Shown: positions 31,918 through 38,712 of the stretch, piece after piece
Position numbering within the stretch: position 1 is the first letter of the stretch
Layout: every line of letters begins with the position of its first letter
Source of the DNA: a virus
IMG/VR virus record: IMGVR_UViG_3300032287_001813
Span: 1 to 43,258 of that record
Strand: one strand, 5' to 3'
Length of the DNA: 43,258 bases
Program-made: the position numbers and the translations under genes
The notes under the pieces: generated by a model
Seen by the model: only the letters and a program-made list of their open reading frames with translations
Told to the model about the DNA's origin: nothing
Database searches by the model: none

Positions 31918-32646
31918 TTACGGTATTCGGTTAAACAGGTCTTTTAGCCCTGAAGGTGGTGGTACAGCTTTTGCCTTACGCTTTTCTTCCTCGGCGTGGT
32001 CAAAGCGAGGTGGTATCCAAGTGGGCACAGCCTCGGCGGTTTTTGAAGGAATTGGCTCATCTTCCCAACGCCCTTGGTTAAGCCAAGTGGAAGGGTGGGC
32101 GGTGTAAACAGCTAAACGGTTTTTATCCTCGGCGTATCTTTTAGCCCCTGCCAAAATAACTTCAGGGTCAGCTAACCGTAAGGCTTTAATAAAAGCTCTA
32201 GCTGCCTCTTGCTTGCCAACTTTTCTTGGGTAAATATTCCAAAACTTATCAAATGTAGTTTCTTTATCTTTATCTATATCTTTATCTTTATGGTTGAACG
32301 AATGTTCAACGGTCGTTGAACGAACGCTGAACGAACGCTTGCCAGCTGTTGAGGCTTTAGTAGATTTTTCGCGTACTTTAGCTAAATCATCTTCAATGCG
32401 AGCGTGTGTCCATATATCGCCCTCAACTATAAAAAACTCAGCCAAAATAGCTTTATTGTCATTCCATTCCTCAGGGGTAAGGCGAGCTACATACTGTAAG
32501 CGTTCATTGGTGTTTTCTAAGGGTCTGCCTTTTTGCCAATAGTTCATTAGTAAAAGCATGTAAGCCCCATGTTGCTGAGCTGTAAGGTGAGCGGTATCGG
32601 CAAGATAATCCGATACATAAAGTTGCATATAAGGTAGCGATGCCAT
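31918..32646 (-). CDS. DUF1376/DnaD-like replication initiation protein
   Basis: 242 residues. LPYMQLYVSDYLADTAHLTA, QQHGAYMLLLMNYWQKGRPL and IEDDLAKVREKS are the DUF1376 (YdaU) signature of phage replication initiators. A Lys-rich linker (NHKDKDIDKDKE) leads to a second helical domain (FDKFWNIYPRKVGKQEAARA, then YTAHPSTWLNQGRWEDEP) typical of replisome organisers. Such proteins bind the origin and recruit host helicase. It starts at a TAATG overlap with whiB. Confidence 0.8.
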   Translation of the reverse strand: MASLPYMQLYVSDYLADTAHLTAQQHGAYMLLLMNYWQKGRPLENTNERLQYVARLTPEEWNDNKAILAEFFIVEGDIWTHARIEDDLAKVREKSTKASTAGKRSFSVRSTTVEHSFNHKDKDIDKDKETTFDKFWNIYPRKVGKQEAARAFIKALRLADPEVILAGAKRYAEDKNRLAVYTAHPSTWLNQGRWEDEPIPSKTAEAVPTWIPPRFDHAEEEKRKAKAVPPPSGLKDLFNRIP

Positions 32647-32990
32647 TACCAGAGTAACTCCCTTTTTACTTGACTTATTTTAAAAATCTCTTCGTAGCTT
32701 ATGCCTAATTCATTTAATTGATTTCTCATGCGTGTATATTTTTTGCTTCGTAGCCCAGCTACAATGTGGTTTCTTTCATCTGCAGCTAAACCGCCCCAAT
32801 GCCCATAGCGTTCATATTTAAACCCAATGGTCAAACACTCGCGCCATATAGGACAACTAAAACATAGTTTCCTTAATGTCATCAAACTTATGTATTCTTT
32901 TTCCATAAGCTCATCTTCATACATATAAAAAATCTCTGTATCAAGACCACGACAGGAAGCTTTTTCCCAATCTACACTATCCCTGTGCAT
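32646..32990 (-). CDS. WhiB-like iron-sulfur regulator
   Basis: 114 residues. Cys13, Cys43, Cys46 and Cys52 (LCFSCPIWREC) are the four [4Fe-4S] ligands, and YGHWGGLAADER (62-73) is the family beta-turn. The C-terminal basic region (LRSKKYTRMRNQ) would contact DNA. WhiB proteins are restricted to Actinobacteria and their phages; the TM4 phage member represses host whiB2 and blocks septation and superinfection. It lies between the nuclease and the initiator gene. This is the best host clue in the window. Confidence 0.93.
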   Translation of the reverse strand: MHRDSVDWEKASCRGLDTEIFYMYEDELMEKEYISLMTLRKLCFSCPIWRECLTIGFKYERYGHWGGLAADERNHIVAGLRSKKYTRMRNQLNELGISYEEIFKISQVKRELLW

Positions 32991-33634
32991 CCTATTCCTT
33001 CCAATTCAGCATTACGGTTGTAATATTCACAGAAATTTTGACAAAATCTGTAATTTTTTTCAGGTGCCGGTGGATAAGTTAAACCCTGTAAATCTCTAAT
33101 CCAAGCCAAACCCTCTTGAGCTAATTGTGGGTCATAAGGTGCTTGCCAAACTTTTACATCTGACATTACCCCATCGCGAGGAATGCAAACTAATGACACA
33201 TTTTTTACCTCATGCCCATTAGCTGTTAATAGATAACCATACAAATTAACCTGCATAACCTGTTGTGGCGTAGGAAATTGAGCCAACTTCTTTTTGGTTG
33301 ATGTTTTCCAATCCACAACGGTCTGCGTAGATTTTATGTATAGGTCAATATGACCCTTTAAATCAGGCGTAGAAAAACCTTCTTCTATAAAAAAATCCTC
33401 GCCAAATGGGTCTATGTTTTTCATAGATTCTGCAATTGTGGCATGTAAAGCTGTACCAATAATTGCAGCTAAAGATTCTGTTTGGAAATTGGTTTTAGGC
33501 TTTTTGTGAATGATTTGCCATGCTTGACGGCGACATCCACCAACGCTTGAGGCACCAAGTTCGGTTTGTTGCGACCTATCTCTAGCTTTATCGTTCTCAA
33601 CTAGAGCAGATTTAAGAAGGCTTTGTATGTCCAT
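32972..33634 (-). CDS. Cas4/RecB-like PD-(D/E)XK exonuclease
   Basis: 220 residues. GHIDLYIKSTQTVVDWKTST holds the active-site Asp97, Asp108 and Lys110, and PQQVMQVNLYGYLL is the QxxxY helix. Cys34 with Cys198, Cys202 and Cys216 match the iron-sulfur cluster ligands of Cas4/AddB-type nucleases. In phages this enzyme resects ends for the annealing protein, here encoded four genes upstream. Start at a TAATG overlap. Confidence 0.88.
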   Translation of the reverse strand: MDIQSLLKSALVENDKARDRSQQTELGASSVGGCRRQAWQIIHKKPKTNFQTESLAAIIGTALHATIAESMKNIDPFGEDFFIEEGFSTPDLKGHIDLYIKSTQTVVDWKTSTKKKLAQFPTPQQVMQVNLYGYLLTANGHEVKNVSLVCIPRDGVMSDVKVWQAPYDPQLAQEGLAWIRDLQGLTYPPAPEKNYRFCQNFCEYYNRNAELEGIGCTGIV

Positions 33635-34278
33635 TATTTCTTCTTTTTGGAACGGACTTTAACTGCTTTGCTTTTTTTGGTCGTAATATTGCCCTCTGAA
33701 TCTTTAGAAACCCAAAGAGTGTCAGTTGAGGCTGTTGTCATAAAAGCACTTGCAGTTTCAATTGGATTGCTAGCAACAATTATTTCATCAATTATTGGTG
33801 AGCTATATGTTTGTATTACTGCATCTTTCGCAGCTATAGCCATTTCCAATTGTCGAGCATAATTCATATATTGATCTACTAAGCGTTGCTGTATTTCTGT
33901 TGGGGTTAAAGGCAAAATCTCAGTTGTTTTTGTAGTGGCATTTACCACTACTTTTGTGCAACCACCTAAGGCGCAAGGATCAGGTTGTGGAGCTTTTGGT
34001 GCCGTAATCAATTCCTGAAGTGCTTGTTGAACTTGCTCATAAGAACCGCTAGTACCAAATGAACTGTTTGCGGTTTGAACAACCACCGTATGAGTTGGTG
34101 CAATTGGTTCTACCCTTACAGGTTCAACAACAGCAACTCTAGGCGGTGCATCTCTGTAGGTAACAACGCTAGTAGTGCAATTGATTTCAACCTCACAAAT
34201 ACCACTTGGGCAATTAGCTAATGCAGGGGTGGCAATAAGAGATAAAGCCAATCCTGATATTAATATAATTTTTTTCAT
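33634..34278 (-). CDS. Secreted protein with duplicated Cys motif
   Basis: 214 residues. The N-terminus MKKIILISGLALSLIATPAL with ALA cleavage is a typical signal peptide. Two related units follow: CPSGICEVEINCTTSVVTY and CALGGCTKVVVNATTKTTEI, each a CxxxxC pair followed by a strand. The middle contains a helix (RLVDQYMNYARQLEMAIAAK) and the C-terminus is very basic (KSKAVKVRSKKKK). No family recognised. An exported protein inside a recombination operon is odd; superinfection exclusion or host surface change are possibilities. Confidence 0.65.
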   Translation of the reverse strand: MKKIILISGLALSLIATPALANCPSGICEVEINCTTSVVTYRDAPPRVAVVEPVRVEPIAPTHTVVVQTANSSFGTSGSYEQVQQALQELITAPKAPQPDPCALGGCTKVVVNATTKTTEILPLTPTEIQQRLVDQYMNYARQLEMAIAAKDAVIQTYSSPIIDEIIVASNPIETASAFMTTASTDTLWVSKDSEGNITTKKSKAVKVRSKKKK

Positions 34279-34622
34279 TACAACTCCAAACTGGTACGAA
34301 CGCTTGTACCAATAGAACGAGCAATATCTACTTGAGTGCGGATTCTTGTCACATTACCTCTTGACGCTTTTACCATAGCTTCCGCTATAGCCAATTTCAT
34401 GTGAGCTTCAGAATTTTCAATTAAAGCTTGGTCTTCCCTTTGAACTGCCGTCATTTTCATATCAACATGACTATTTTTCATACGCGATTTAGCCATGGCA
34501 ATTTCTAATGCTGCTTTTGCAACATGATATTCATTTTCGGCATTGATTAATTCGGCATGTGAACTATCAATTTCTTTAGATAGCTCCACAAGCCTTTGTT
34601 CAATTTTGGCTGGTGTTATCAT
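34278..34622 (-). CDS. Coiled-coil early protein
   Basis: 114 residues, almost wholly helical: KIEQRLVELSKEIDSSHAEL, NAENEYHVAKAALEIAMAKS, then MKLAIAEAMVKASRGN and VDIARSIGTSVRTSLEL. This heptad-rich layout recurs next to recombination genes in actinophages without known role. AAGGGTGG precedes the ATG, which lies within the preceding gene (23-base overlap). Confidence 0.65.
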   Translation of the reverse strand: MITPAKIEQRLVELSKEIDSSHAELINAENEYHVAKAALEIAMAKSRMKNSHVDMKMTAVQREDQALIENSEAHMKLAIAEAMVKASRGNVTRIRTQVDIARSIGTSVRTSLEL

Positions 34623-34836
34623 TTTTTACCACCCTTAATGGTTTATTTTCCATAATTTTTTGCAATAAATTAGCTGCATCAACAGCTATTTCATTTTCAT
34701 CAGCAACAAGCCTTACACCGCTTTTGCTTAAACAAGCCAATAGATATACCGGCATCATGTCAAAATTCTTAGCCGATAATTCAGCTAAATGAATTTGCTC
34801 TTGTATAGCAATTAATCTGCCCTCAGGATGGTTCAT
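34600..34836 (-). CDS. Small helical early protein
   Basis: 78 residues from an ATG overlapping the stop of a small membrane protein (TAATG), preferred to a TTG 18 codons upstream. MNHPEGRLIAIQEQIHLAEL, NFDMMPVYLLACLSKSGVRL and DAANLLQKIMENKPLRVVKN give three helices. No family recognised. Confidence 0.6.
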   Translation of the reverse strand: MNHPEGRLIAIQEQIHLAELSAKNFDMMPVYLLACLSKSGVRLVADENEIAVDAANLLQKIMENKPLRVVKNDNTSQN

Positions 34837-34940
34837 TAGCCAGCCACCGTAGCCAATATTGCAAGGGTTAGCCACATAAATCCAAGCCAAAATGCCCCAC
34901 GCACAACAGTTCTTACTGTGTAATATGTTTCTGATTTCAT
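34836..34940 (-). CDS. 34-residue single-pass membrane protein
   Basis: MKSETYYTVRTVVRGAFWLG then FMWLTLAILATVAG: a short basic head and one transmembrane helix. Both ends are TAATG overlaps (annealing-protein stop before, next ATG after), which strongly supports a real gene. Function unknown; small phage membrane proteins often affect superinfection or lysis timing. Confidence 0.6.
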   Translation of the reverse strand: MKSETYYTVRTVVRGAFWLGFMWLTLAILATVAG

Positions 34941-35527
34941 TATTTTGCCTCCAACTCTTTCTTTTTGTTGTTAATAACTGAATTAAGGGTTTTGCCGTTT
35001 ACAGGTATATGTAAAAGTCCTGCCTCTTGCGCACCTGTATAAAGCAATTTAAGTTCAGATATATCGGTAATGGTTAATACTTGCTCTATAGCTTCTACCG
35101 CCATATCAATTTGGTCTTGGCTATAAATGACCTTGTTAATTACTTCTGCTTGGGCATTAGCCTCAGCACGAGCAACTTTTTCCATTTCTTCCCTGGAAGG
35201 TCGAACTGGTTTTTTGGTTACAGGGTCAGTTCCCATAAACCCAATTAGCCCTAAAGCTCTGCCACAAGAGCTGGTTGAACAATTCTCTAAAGCTGAGTAT
35301 TTATTTACATTAGATGACCCAACCATTTCTTCGGCTAAGTCTTGAGCTTTTAATACATCACCGAAGTAAATCTGTGTTCGGCAAATGTATTGAATCGGCT
35401 TACCTGTGTTATCTCTTTCAACATGCAATAAATCCGTAAGAATACGAATGTTATCTTTTTCATGTTTTTCAAGAGCTGCTTTTAATCTTTCGGCAACTGT
35501 TGTGTAGTTGTCTAAGTTAAATGCCAT
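34940..35527 (-). CDS. Single-strand annealing protein (ERF/Rad52-like)
   Basis: 195 residues. The diagnostic segment is VNKYSALENCSTSSCGRALG followed by LIGFMG (residues ~83-108), the ERF-type motif; the N-terminal KDNIRILTDLLHVERDNTG, IQYICRTQIYFGDVLKAQDL fits the same fold. The C-terminus is helical and variable. It anneals complementary ssDNA, normally with an exonuclease (32972-33634) and SSB (25259-25645), both present. First gene of the largest early operon, behind a strong AAGGAGGG. Confidence 0.8.
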   Translation of the reverse strand: MAFNLDNYTTVAERLKAALEKHEKDNIRILTDLLHVERDNTGKPIQYICRTQIYFGDVLKAQDLAEEMVGSSNVNKYSALENCSTSSCGRALGLIGFMGTDPVTKKPVRPSREEMEKVARAEANAQAEVINKVIYSQDQIDMAVEAIEQVLTITDISELKLLYTGAQEAGLLHIPVNGKTLNSVINNKKKELEAK

Positions 35528-35545
35528 ATTGCCCTCCTTACTAAA

Positions 35546-35598
35546 ACGGTCTTTTGACCGTAAGGGATAAGGTAAGGGTTTGGGCTGATAAAAAGCAA
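35546..35598 (-). promoter_or_regulatory. Early leader D: promoter-like boxes plus 5' hairpin
   Basis: On minus: TTGCTT (35593-35598), 17-base spacer, TTACCT (35570-35575), TATCCC, then a 6-pair hairpin ACGGTC-AAAA-GACCGT (35546-35561) followed by TTT, AAGGAGGG and the ATG of the annealing protein. The order matches leaders A and B. The hairpin plus U run could also cause some early termination. Confidence 0.55.
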
Positions 35599-35650
35599 GT
35601 ACCGCTTTGAGCGTGTTGTGGCATAATTGTCGGCTACAGAAAGAGTTAAT

Positions 35651-35842
35651 ATGATAAGTATAAAAATTAAAGCCTATGAATTAACAGTCGAAATGCAATC
35701 AACCGAAAGCTACCCAGACGCCGTATCTGACCTTTGCAACAGAGCAAGCGCAACTTTTGTTATGGCTGTAACTACTATGAAAAGCAACAAAATAGATTTA
35801 TTTAATATTTATCAACCTGAATCTGAAGACATTGATGAATAA
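35651..35842 (+). CDS. Lone plus-strand small protein
   Basis: 63 residues from ATG preceded by AAAGAG: MISIKIKAYELTVEMQSTES, YPDAVSDLCNRASATFVMAV and an acidic end (IYQPESEDIDE). It is the only convincing gene on this strand, divergent from the annealing-protein operon and convergent with the zinc microgene at 35946-36062, with a terminator between. No family recognised. Its placement suits a regulator or early host-takeover protein, but this is inference. Confidence 0.55.
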   Translation: MISIKIKAYELTVEMQSTESYPDAVSDLCNRASATFVMAVTTMKSNKIDLFNIYQPESEDIDE

Positions 35843-35892
35843 TTTTTTAATGCGTATTGCTGTATTTTTGTCGCAAACATTTAGAAAACACA

Positions 35893-35928
35893 AATAACCC
35901 CCACTTGCTAGGTCAAGTGAGGGTATTT
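35893..35928. terminator. Bidirectional terminator between convergent genes
   Basis: The plus-strand sequence aaataacccc-cacttg-ctaggt-caagtg-agggtattt forms a stem with six plus four pairs, one mismatch and AT-rich flanks that give short U runs on either strand. It lies between the plus-strand gene and the oppositely oriented zinc microgene, where a two-way terminator is expected. Confidence 0.65.
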
Positions 35929-35945
35929 GCTGACGGATTAAACTT

Positions 35946-36062
35946 TTAGCCTACTTGCAATAATTCATCACACAATCCGCACCAATAAGAATCACCAAGT
36001 CGAGAATCTTCCTCGTAAACATGAACAACTTTATCGGTTGGGTGTTTGCAATTGTTTTTCAT
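35946..36062 (-). CDS. Zinc microprotein (38 residues)
   Basis: MKNNCKHPTDKVVHVYEEDS, RLGDSYWCGLCDELLQVG. Cys5, His7, Cys28 and Cys31 fit a zinc ribbon. AAAGGAGG at good spacing precedes the ATG, and a promoter-hairpin leader (B) lies just upstream, so it appears separately expressed. Function unknown. Confidence 0.6.
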   Translation of the reverse strand: MKNNCKHPTDKVVHVYEEDSRLGDSYWCGLCDELLQVG

Positions 36063-36077
36063 TATTTTGCCTCCTTT

Positions 36078-36134
36078 GGTTCTGCCGTCAGAACCTTTTG
36101 GGATAAGTAAAGCAAAAGCTGTAAGGTATGTAAA
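36078..36134 (-). promoter_or_regulatory. Early leader B: promoter-like boxes plus 5' hairpin
   Basis: On minus: TTTACA (36129-36134), 17-base spacer, TTTACT (36106-36111), TATCCC, then a 7-pair hairpin GGTTCTG-ACGG-CAGAACC (36078-36095), AAAGGAGG and ATG. Upstream bases (CGACACGCCG-GGGGGT, then ACCTTAC) are nearly the same as those before leader A, showing the two are copies of one element. Confidence 0.55.
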
Positions 36135-36153
36135 GACCCCCCTCGGCGTGTCG

Positions 36154-37185
36154 CTAGTCCAACCAAACCTTGTAGGCAGCTGTTACGCGCCCCTTTACAG
36201 GGTCTATAAAATGAAGGCGTTGGGAAGGGGTAGCTGAGGCAGCCAAAAGGTCGCGAGCGTACCTATTGTCAGATTCCGTAGAACCTGTCTGATAGACGCT
36301 TCCTAGCCCATTAGCCATAGGCCATTCAGCGTGGGTATGGTAATGTCCAATATAAACATCCCTAAAATCCCAAGGGTAGCTTCCTGACCGCCACCGGTTT
36401 GCGTGTTGAACAATAGCTGCAGGGGAAGCAAAGCCATTACGACCTACCTCATCGCCATGGATAAGCAAGGCTTTATAGTTTCCTATCTGCACCCTTTGTA
36501 TATCCTCAGGGCAATCTTCCCAAGTCAAACGCTTTTCGTCTTTTAATAATTGACGAGCTAGCTCATAACACATACGGTCAAAATTGTCGCTTCGAGGAAC
36601 ATTATCCCTTTTGCTACCAATTCTTCCATGGTTGCCCCATTCGGCTACAACATTTACTTTTTCAAAATTAGCTAACAAGTATCTAATAAAATCTACACAT
36701 AGCCGAGATACATTTACATATTGCTCAAACAGCGTAGAATCAATTTCAAATACTTGTCCAGGGAAGTTGAACAACCCTTCAACCATATCGCCACCGAACA
36801 TAACCGTACATTCTTTTACTGGGTGGTCATTACGCTGAATCTCGGTAATGCGAACAGCTTTTTCGGCAAACTCCATTACTCGTTTACGCATAATATCTGA
36901 GTTGTAGCTGGTAGTGCGTTTAGCTCCTTGCCAATCTGTAGCGTGAATTAAAGCTACCTCAGCTTTCGCTTTGCGCCTATCTATTTCAAGGGGTGCAACT
37001 ACGGATATTGCACCCATTGAAAGTGTTGCTTCGTACGCGGCTCGGAAGGTAGCCTCTACAAGTTCATCAGTTTTTTGTTTTTGTTTTTGTAATTGTTTTT
37101 GCGTGTTAATTAACGCTTTCCGCAATTCCGCAATTTCAGGGTCAGCATCCCTATCTAATTTTTCTAGGTCTTTATCTAGTGACAC
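36154..37185 (-). CDS. Calcineurin-like metallophosphoesterase
   Basis: 343 residues from GTG (a TTG ten codons earlier is the alternative). A helical coiled N-terminus (IAELRKALINTQKQLQKQKQ) precedes the metal-binding motifs in order: HATDWQG (Asp84), FGGDMVEG (Asp133), EWGNHGR (Asn185-His186), LLIHGDEVG (His243) and IGHYHTH (His281/His283). These ligate the two metals of phosphodiesterases. Phage members are usually linked to DNA or nucleotide turnover; the substrate is not known. Confidence 0.8.
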   Translation of the reverse strand: MSLDKDLEKLDRDADPEIAELRKALINTQKQLQKQKQKTDELVEATFRAAYEATLSMGAISVVAPLEIDRRKAKAEVALIHATDWQGAKRTTSYNSDIMRKRVMEFAEKAVRITEIQRNDHPVKECTVMFGGDMVEGLFNFPGQVFEIDSTLFEQYVNVSRLCVDFIRYLLANFEKVNVVAEWGNHGRIGSKRDNVPRSDNFDRMCYELARQLLKDEKRLTWEDCPEDIQRVQIGNYKALLIHGDEVGRNGFASPAAIVQHANRWRSGSYPWDFRDVYIGHYHTHAEWPMANGLGSVYQTGSTESDNRYARDLLAASATPSQRLHFIDPVKGRVTAAYKVWLD

Positions 37186-37417
37186 CTGTACACCTGCCTC
37201 GCCTATGTCGCCCAATAGTGCTGTCGCTTATAGCGTGGTTGTTGTTTTTTAATACAACAGAAATAGCCATGTGGCTAATGTTTTTATTGTCTAACCGTAG
37301 CTGTAATGCTTGGCTTTCCTTGGGTGGCAGTTGTTTTAATAGCTCACAAACCGTACACCAAGCCCTGCGAACAGCTGGAAAATTGTTTTCATTGCCTAAA
37401 TCTTCTAATAATCCCAT
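37172..37417 (-). CDS. Putative HTH-type DNA-binding protein
   Basis: 81 residues: a helical start (ENNFPAVRRAWCTVCELLKQ), then LPPKESQALQLRLDNKNISH, MAISVVLKNNNHAISDSTIG and RHRRGRC. The last part reads as a helix-turn-helix with a basic recognition helix. It starts at a TAATG overlap with an 18-codon leader ORF and overlaps the phosphoesterase gene. Likely regulatory, but no family is certain. Confidence 0.55.
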   Translation of the reverse strand: MGLLEDLGNENNFPAVRRAWCTVCELLKQLPPKESQALQLRLDNKNISHMAISVVLKNNNHAISDSTIGRHRRGRCTGVTR

Positions 37418-37473
37418 TACAACACCTTACTATTTTCAGGCGTTAAAACAGAAAAAAACCCCTGTTTCATCAT
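37417..37473 (-). CDS. 18-residue leader ORF overlapping the terminator
   Basis: MMKQGFFSVLTPENSKVL begins behind AGGAGGG and ends at a TAATG overlap with the HTH-like gene. Codons 3-7 run through the 3' arm and U7 tract of the intrinsic terminator (37452-37517), so a translating ribosome would disrupt the hairpin. Leader-peptide attenuation is an attractive inference; the ORF is otherwise too short to judge. Confidence 0.45.
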   Translation of the reverse strand: MMKQGFFSVLTPENSKVL

Positions 37474-37517
37474 GTAACCCTCCTATGGTTAAGGATAGGC
37501 TACCTGATAAACAGGGG
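37452..37517 (-). terminator. Intrinsic terminator after the lysis genes, with internal leader
   Basis: Nine-base perfect arms (CCCCTGTTT and AAACAGGGG on minus) are followed by seven Ts, the best terminator in the window, ending the late transcript after the holin gene. The 41-base loop is unusually long and contains CCTATCC, a small inner stem (CCTAT/ATAGG) and AGGAGGG, i.e. a leader like A-D for the next gene. Confidence 0.8.
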
Positions 37518-37543
37518 CTTTGCGTGGATTTAAGAGCTGGTGT

Positions 37544-37771
37544 TTACTTCTTTTTCTTAGCTACCAATCCAAATTCTTTTTCAGCTTTATCAGCCCATTT
37601 GACCAATGGGGCTGCAATTGAGCCAATTAGAACCGCATATTGTGGTTCCATATCGGCGGTTAGGGCTATTGCCATAGTGATGGCTGATGCTAGTACAGCG
37701 CGTAGATAAGACTTTAAAATTGCCTTATTGTTCGCATCTTTTATTGCATTGAGCATTTTTTTCATTTTCAT
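37544..37771 (-). CDS. Putative holin
   Basis: 75 residues with a basic N-terminus (MKMKKMLNAIKDANNKAILK), two hydrophobic segments (YLRAVLASAITMAIALTAD and YAVLIGSIAAPLVKWA) and a charged C-terminus (KAEKEFGLVAKKKK). Size, topology and position directly after the endolysin gene are those of small phage holins, which open the membrane to release endolysin. AAAGGA precedes the ATG. Confidence 0.7.
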   Translation of the reverse strand: MKMKKMLNAIKDANNKAILKSYLRAVLASAITMAIALTADMEPQYAVLIGSIAAPLVKWADKAEKEFGLVAKKKK

Positions 37772-37774
37772 CCT

Positions 37775-38230
37775 TTAAGGGCGAGCAACGCCCATAACTA
37801 GGGAGTAGGAGCGTTTTTTGAGGTACACACCATCTCCGTTTGATTGGCTACCTTTGCTGCTATCGCTGGTATTACCCTCGATAACTTGAAGGTATTTTAG
37901 GGCAGTATTGTTCCATTTAACAATACCTACATGGTCAGGTTCAGCGTCTTTATCAAATTGAAAAAATACTATATCGCCAGCTTGAGCTTGACCAACAGGA
38001 ATCATTTTATTCTTTTTTACAAACCATTTATATCCGGCATCGCAAGACGCAAAACCTTTTTTACTCTGAGCTGCAATTTTAGTTATTAATCCTGCTTGGT
38101 CAAAACACCAAGATACAAATGTGGCACACCAAGGTTGATTATTAGCTCCGTACCATTTGCCAAAAACAGTATTATTGTTTGCGCCCTCTTTGTAATTGAG
38201 TTGCGCTTTTGCAATCTCAATTGCGCTCAT
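37775..38230 (-). CDS. CHAP-domain endolysin
   Basis: 151 residues, a single CHAP domain: NNQPWCATFVSWCFDQAG with nucleophile Cys35, and DHVGIVKW with His100, plus GDIVFFQF and a final VMGVARP strand. CHAP enzymes are amidases or endopeptidases that cut peptidoglycan. No separate wall-binding domain is present. It sits between two small membrane proteins, with an ATGA overlap to the first. Confidence 0.88.
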   Translation of the reverse strand: MSAIEIAKAQLNYKEGANNNTVFGKWYGANNQPWCATFVSWCFDQAGLITKIAAQSKKGFASCDAGYKWFVKKNKMIPVGQAQAGDIVFFQFDKDAEPDHVGIVKWNNTALKYLQVIEGNTSDSSKGSQSNGDGVYLKKRSYSLVMGVARP

Positions 38231-38466
38231 CTTTTGTTTTGATCCGAAATAATAAGAAAGTAAATTTGATCTACTCTAGTTTCTAATTTATCAACTTTAT
38301 TACTAATATCATTTACGCGATCTTTTACACTAGAGCCGCCATTAGGTTTAAGTTCGCTTAGGTAATCGCGAATCATGCTTTTAGTTGTAAATCTGTGAAC
38401 CGCCCAAACGGAAGCTAATACGGCTAACGCGCCTGAGGCGGTTGTAGCCCAATCGGGAACTGACAT
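38227..38466 (-). CDS. Membrane-anchored coiled-coil lysis protein (DUF2746-like)
   Basis: 79 residues. One N-terminal transmembrane segment (TTASGALAVLASVWAVHRF) then a linker (LSELKPNGGSSVKDR) and a coiled coil (VNDISNKVDKLETRVDQIYF). This layout is that of DUF2746-type holin-like proteins of actinophages, found beside endolysins. It could be a holin, antiholin or accessory membrane protein. Confidence 0.65.
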   Translation of the reverse strand: MSVPDWATTASGALAVLASVWAVHRFTTKSMIRDYLSELKPNGGSSVKDRVNDISNKVDKLETRVDQIYFLIISDQNKR

Positions 38467-38484
38467 TTCATTTATACCTTTCGG

Positions 38485-38712
38485 TTATAGTGGAGATTGC
38501 GTAATGGCTTGCCAAACCGTTCCATCCCAATAAACAAGTTGTTCTGAATCGGTGTCATAAAAAATATCACCAGCTCTAGGATTGGTTGGTTGGTTTGTAG
38601 CAAAATCTATGTTAGGTGCGTTAAATCTAAAAGCTGTTTCTAGTGCGCGAATGCGTCTATCTAAATCCCAAAACATTTCAGATACAACAGGTGGCAAATT
38701 AATAAACGGCAT
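38485..38712 (-). CDS. Small tail-region protein
   Basis: 75 residues: MPFINLPPVVSEMFWDLDRR, IRALETAFRFNAPNID, then NPRAGDIFYDTDSEQLVYWD and a Trp-rich end (TVWQAITQSP). The latter is a common phage tail motif of short beta hairpins. AGGAG precedes the ATG, within the end of the hub gene. Probably a minor structural component. Confidence 0.6.
   Translation of the reverse strand: MPFINLPPVVSEMFWDLDRRIRALETAFRFNAPNIDFATNQPTNPRAGDIFYDTDSEQLVYWDGTVWQAITQSPL

Noticed and set aside
37179-37709. 176-codon plus-strand ORF over the terminator and holin
   Set aside because: Covers a terminator, two minus-strand genes and their overlaps; no domain pattern or ribosome site.
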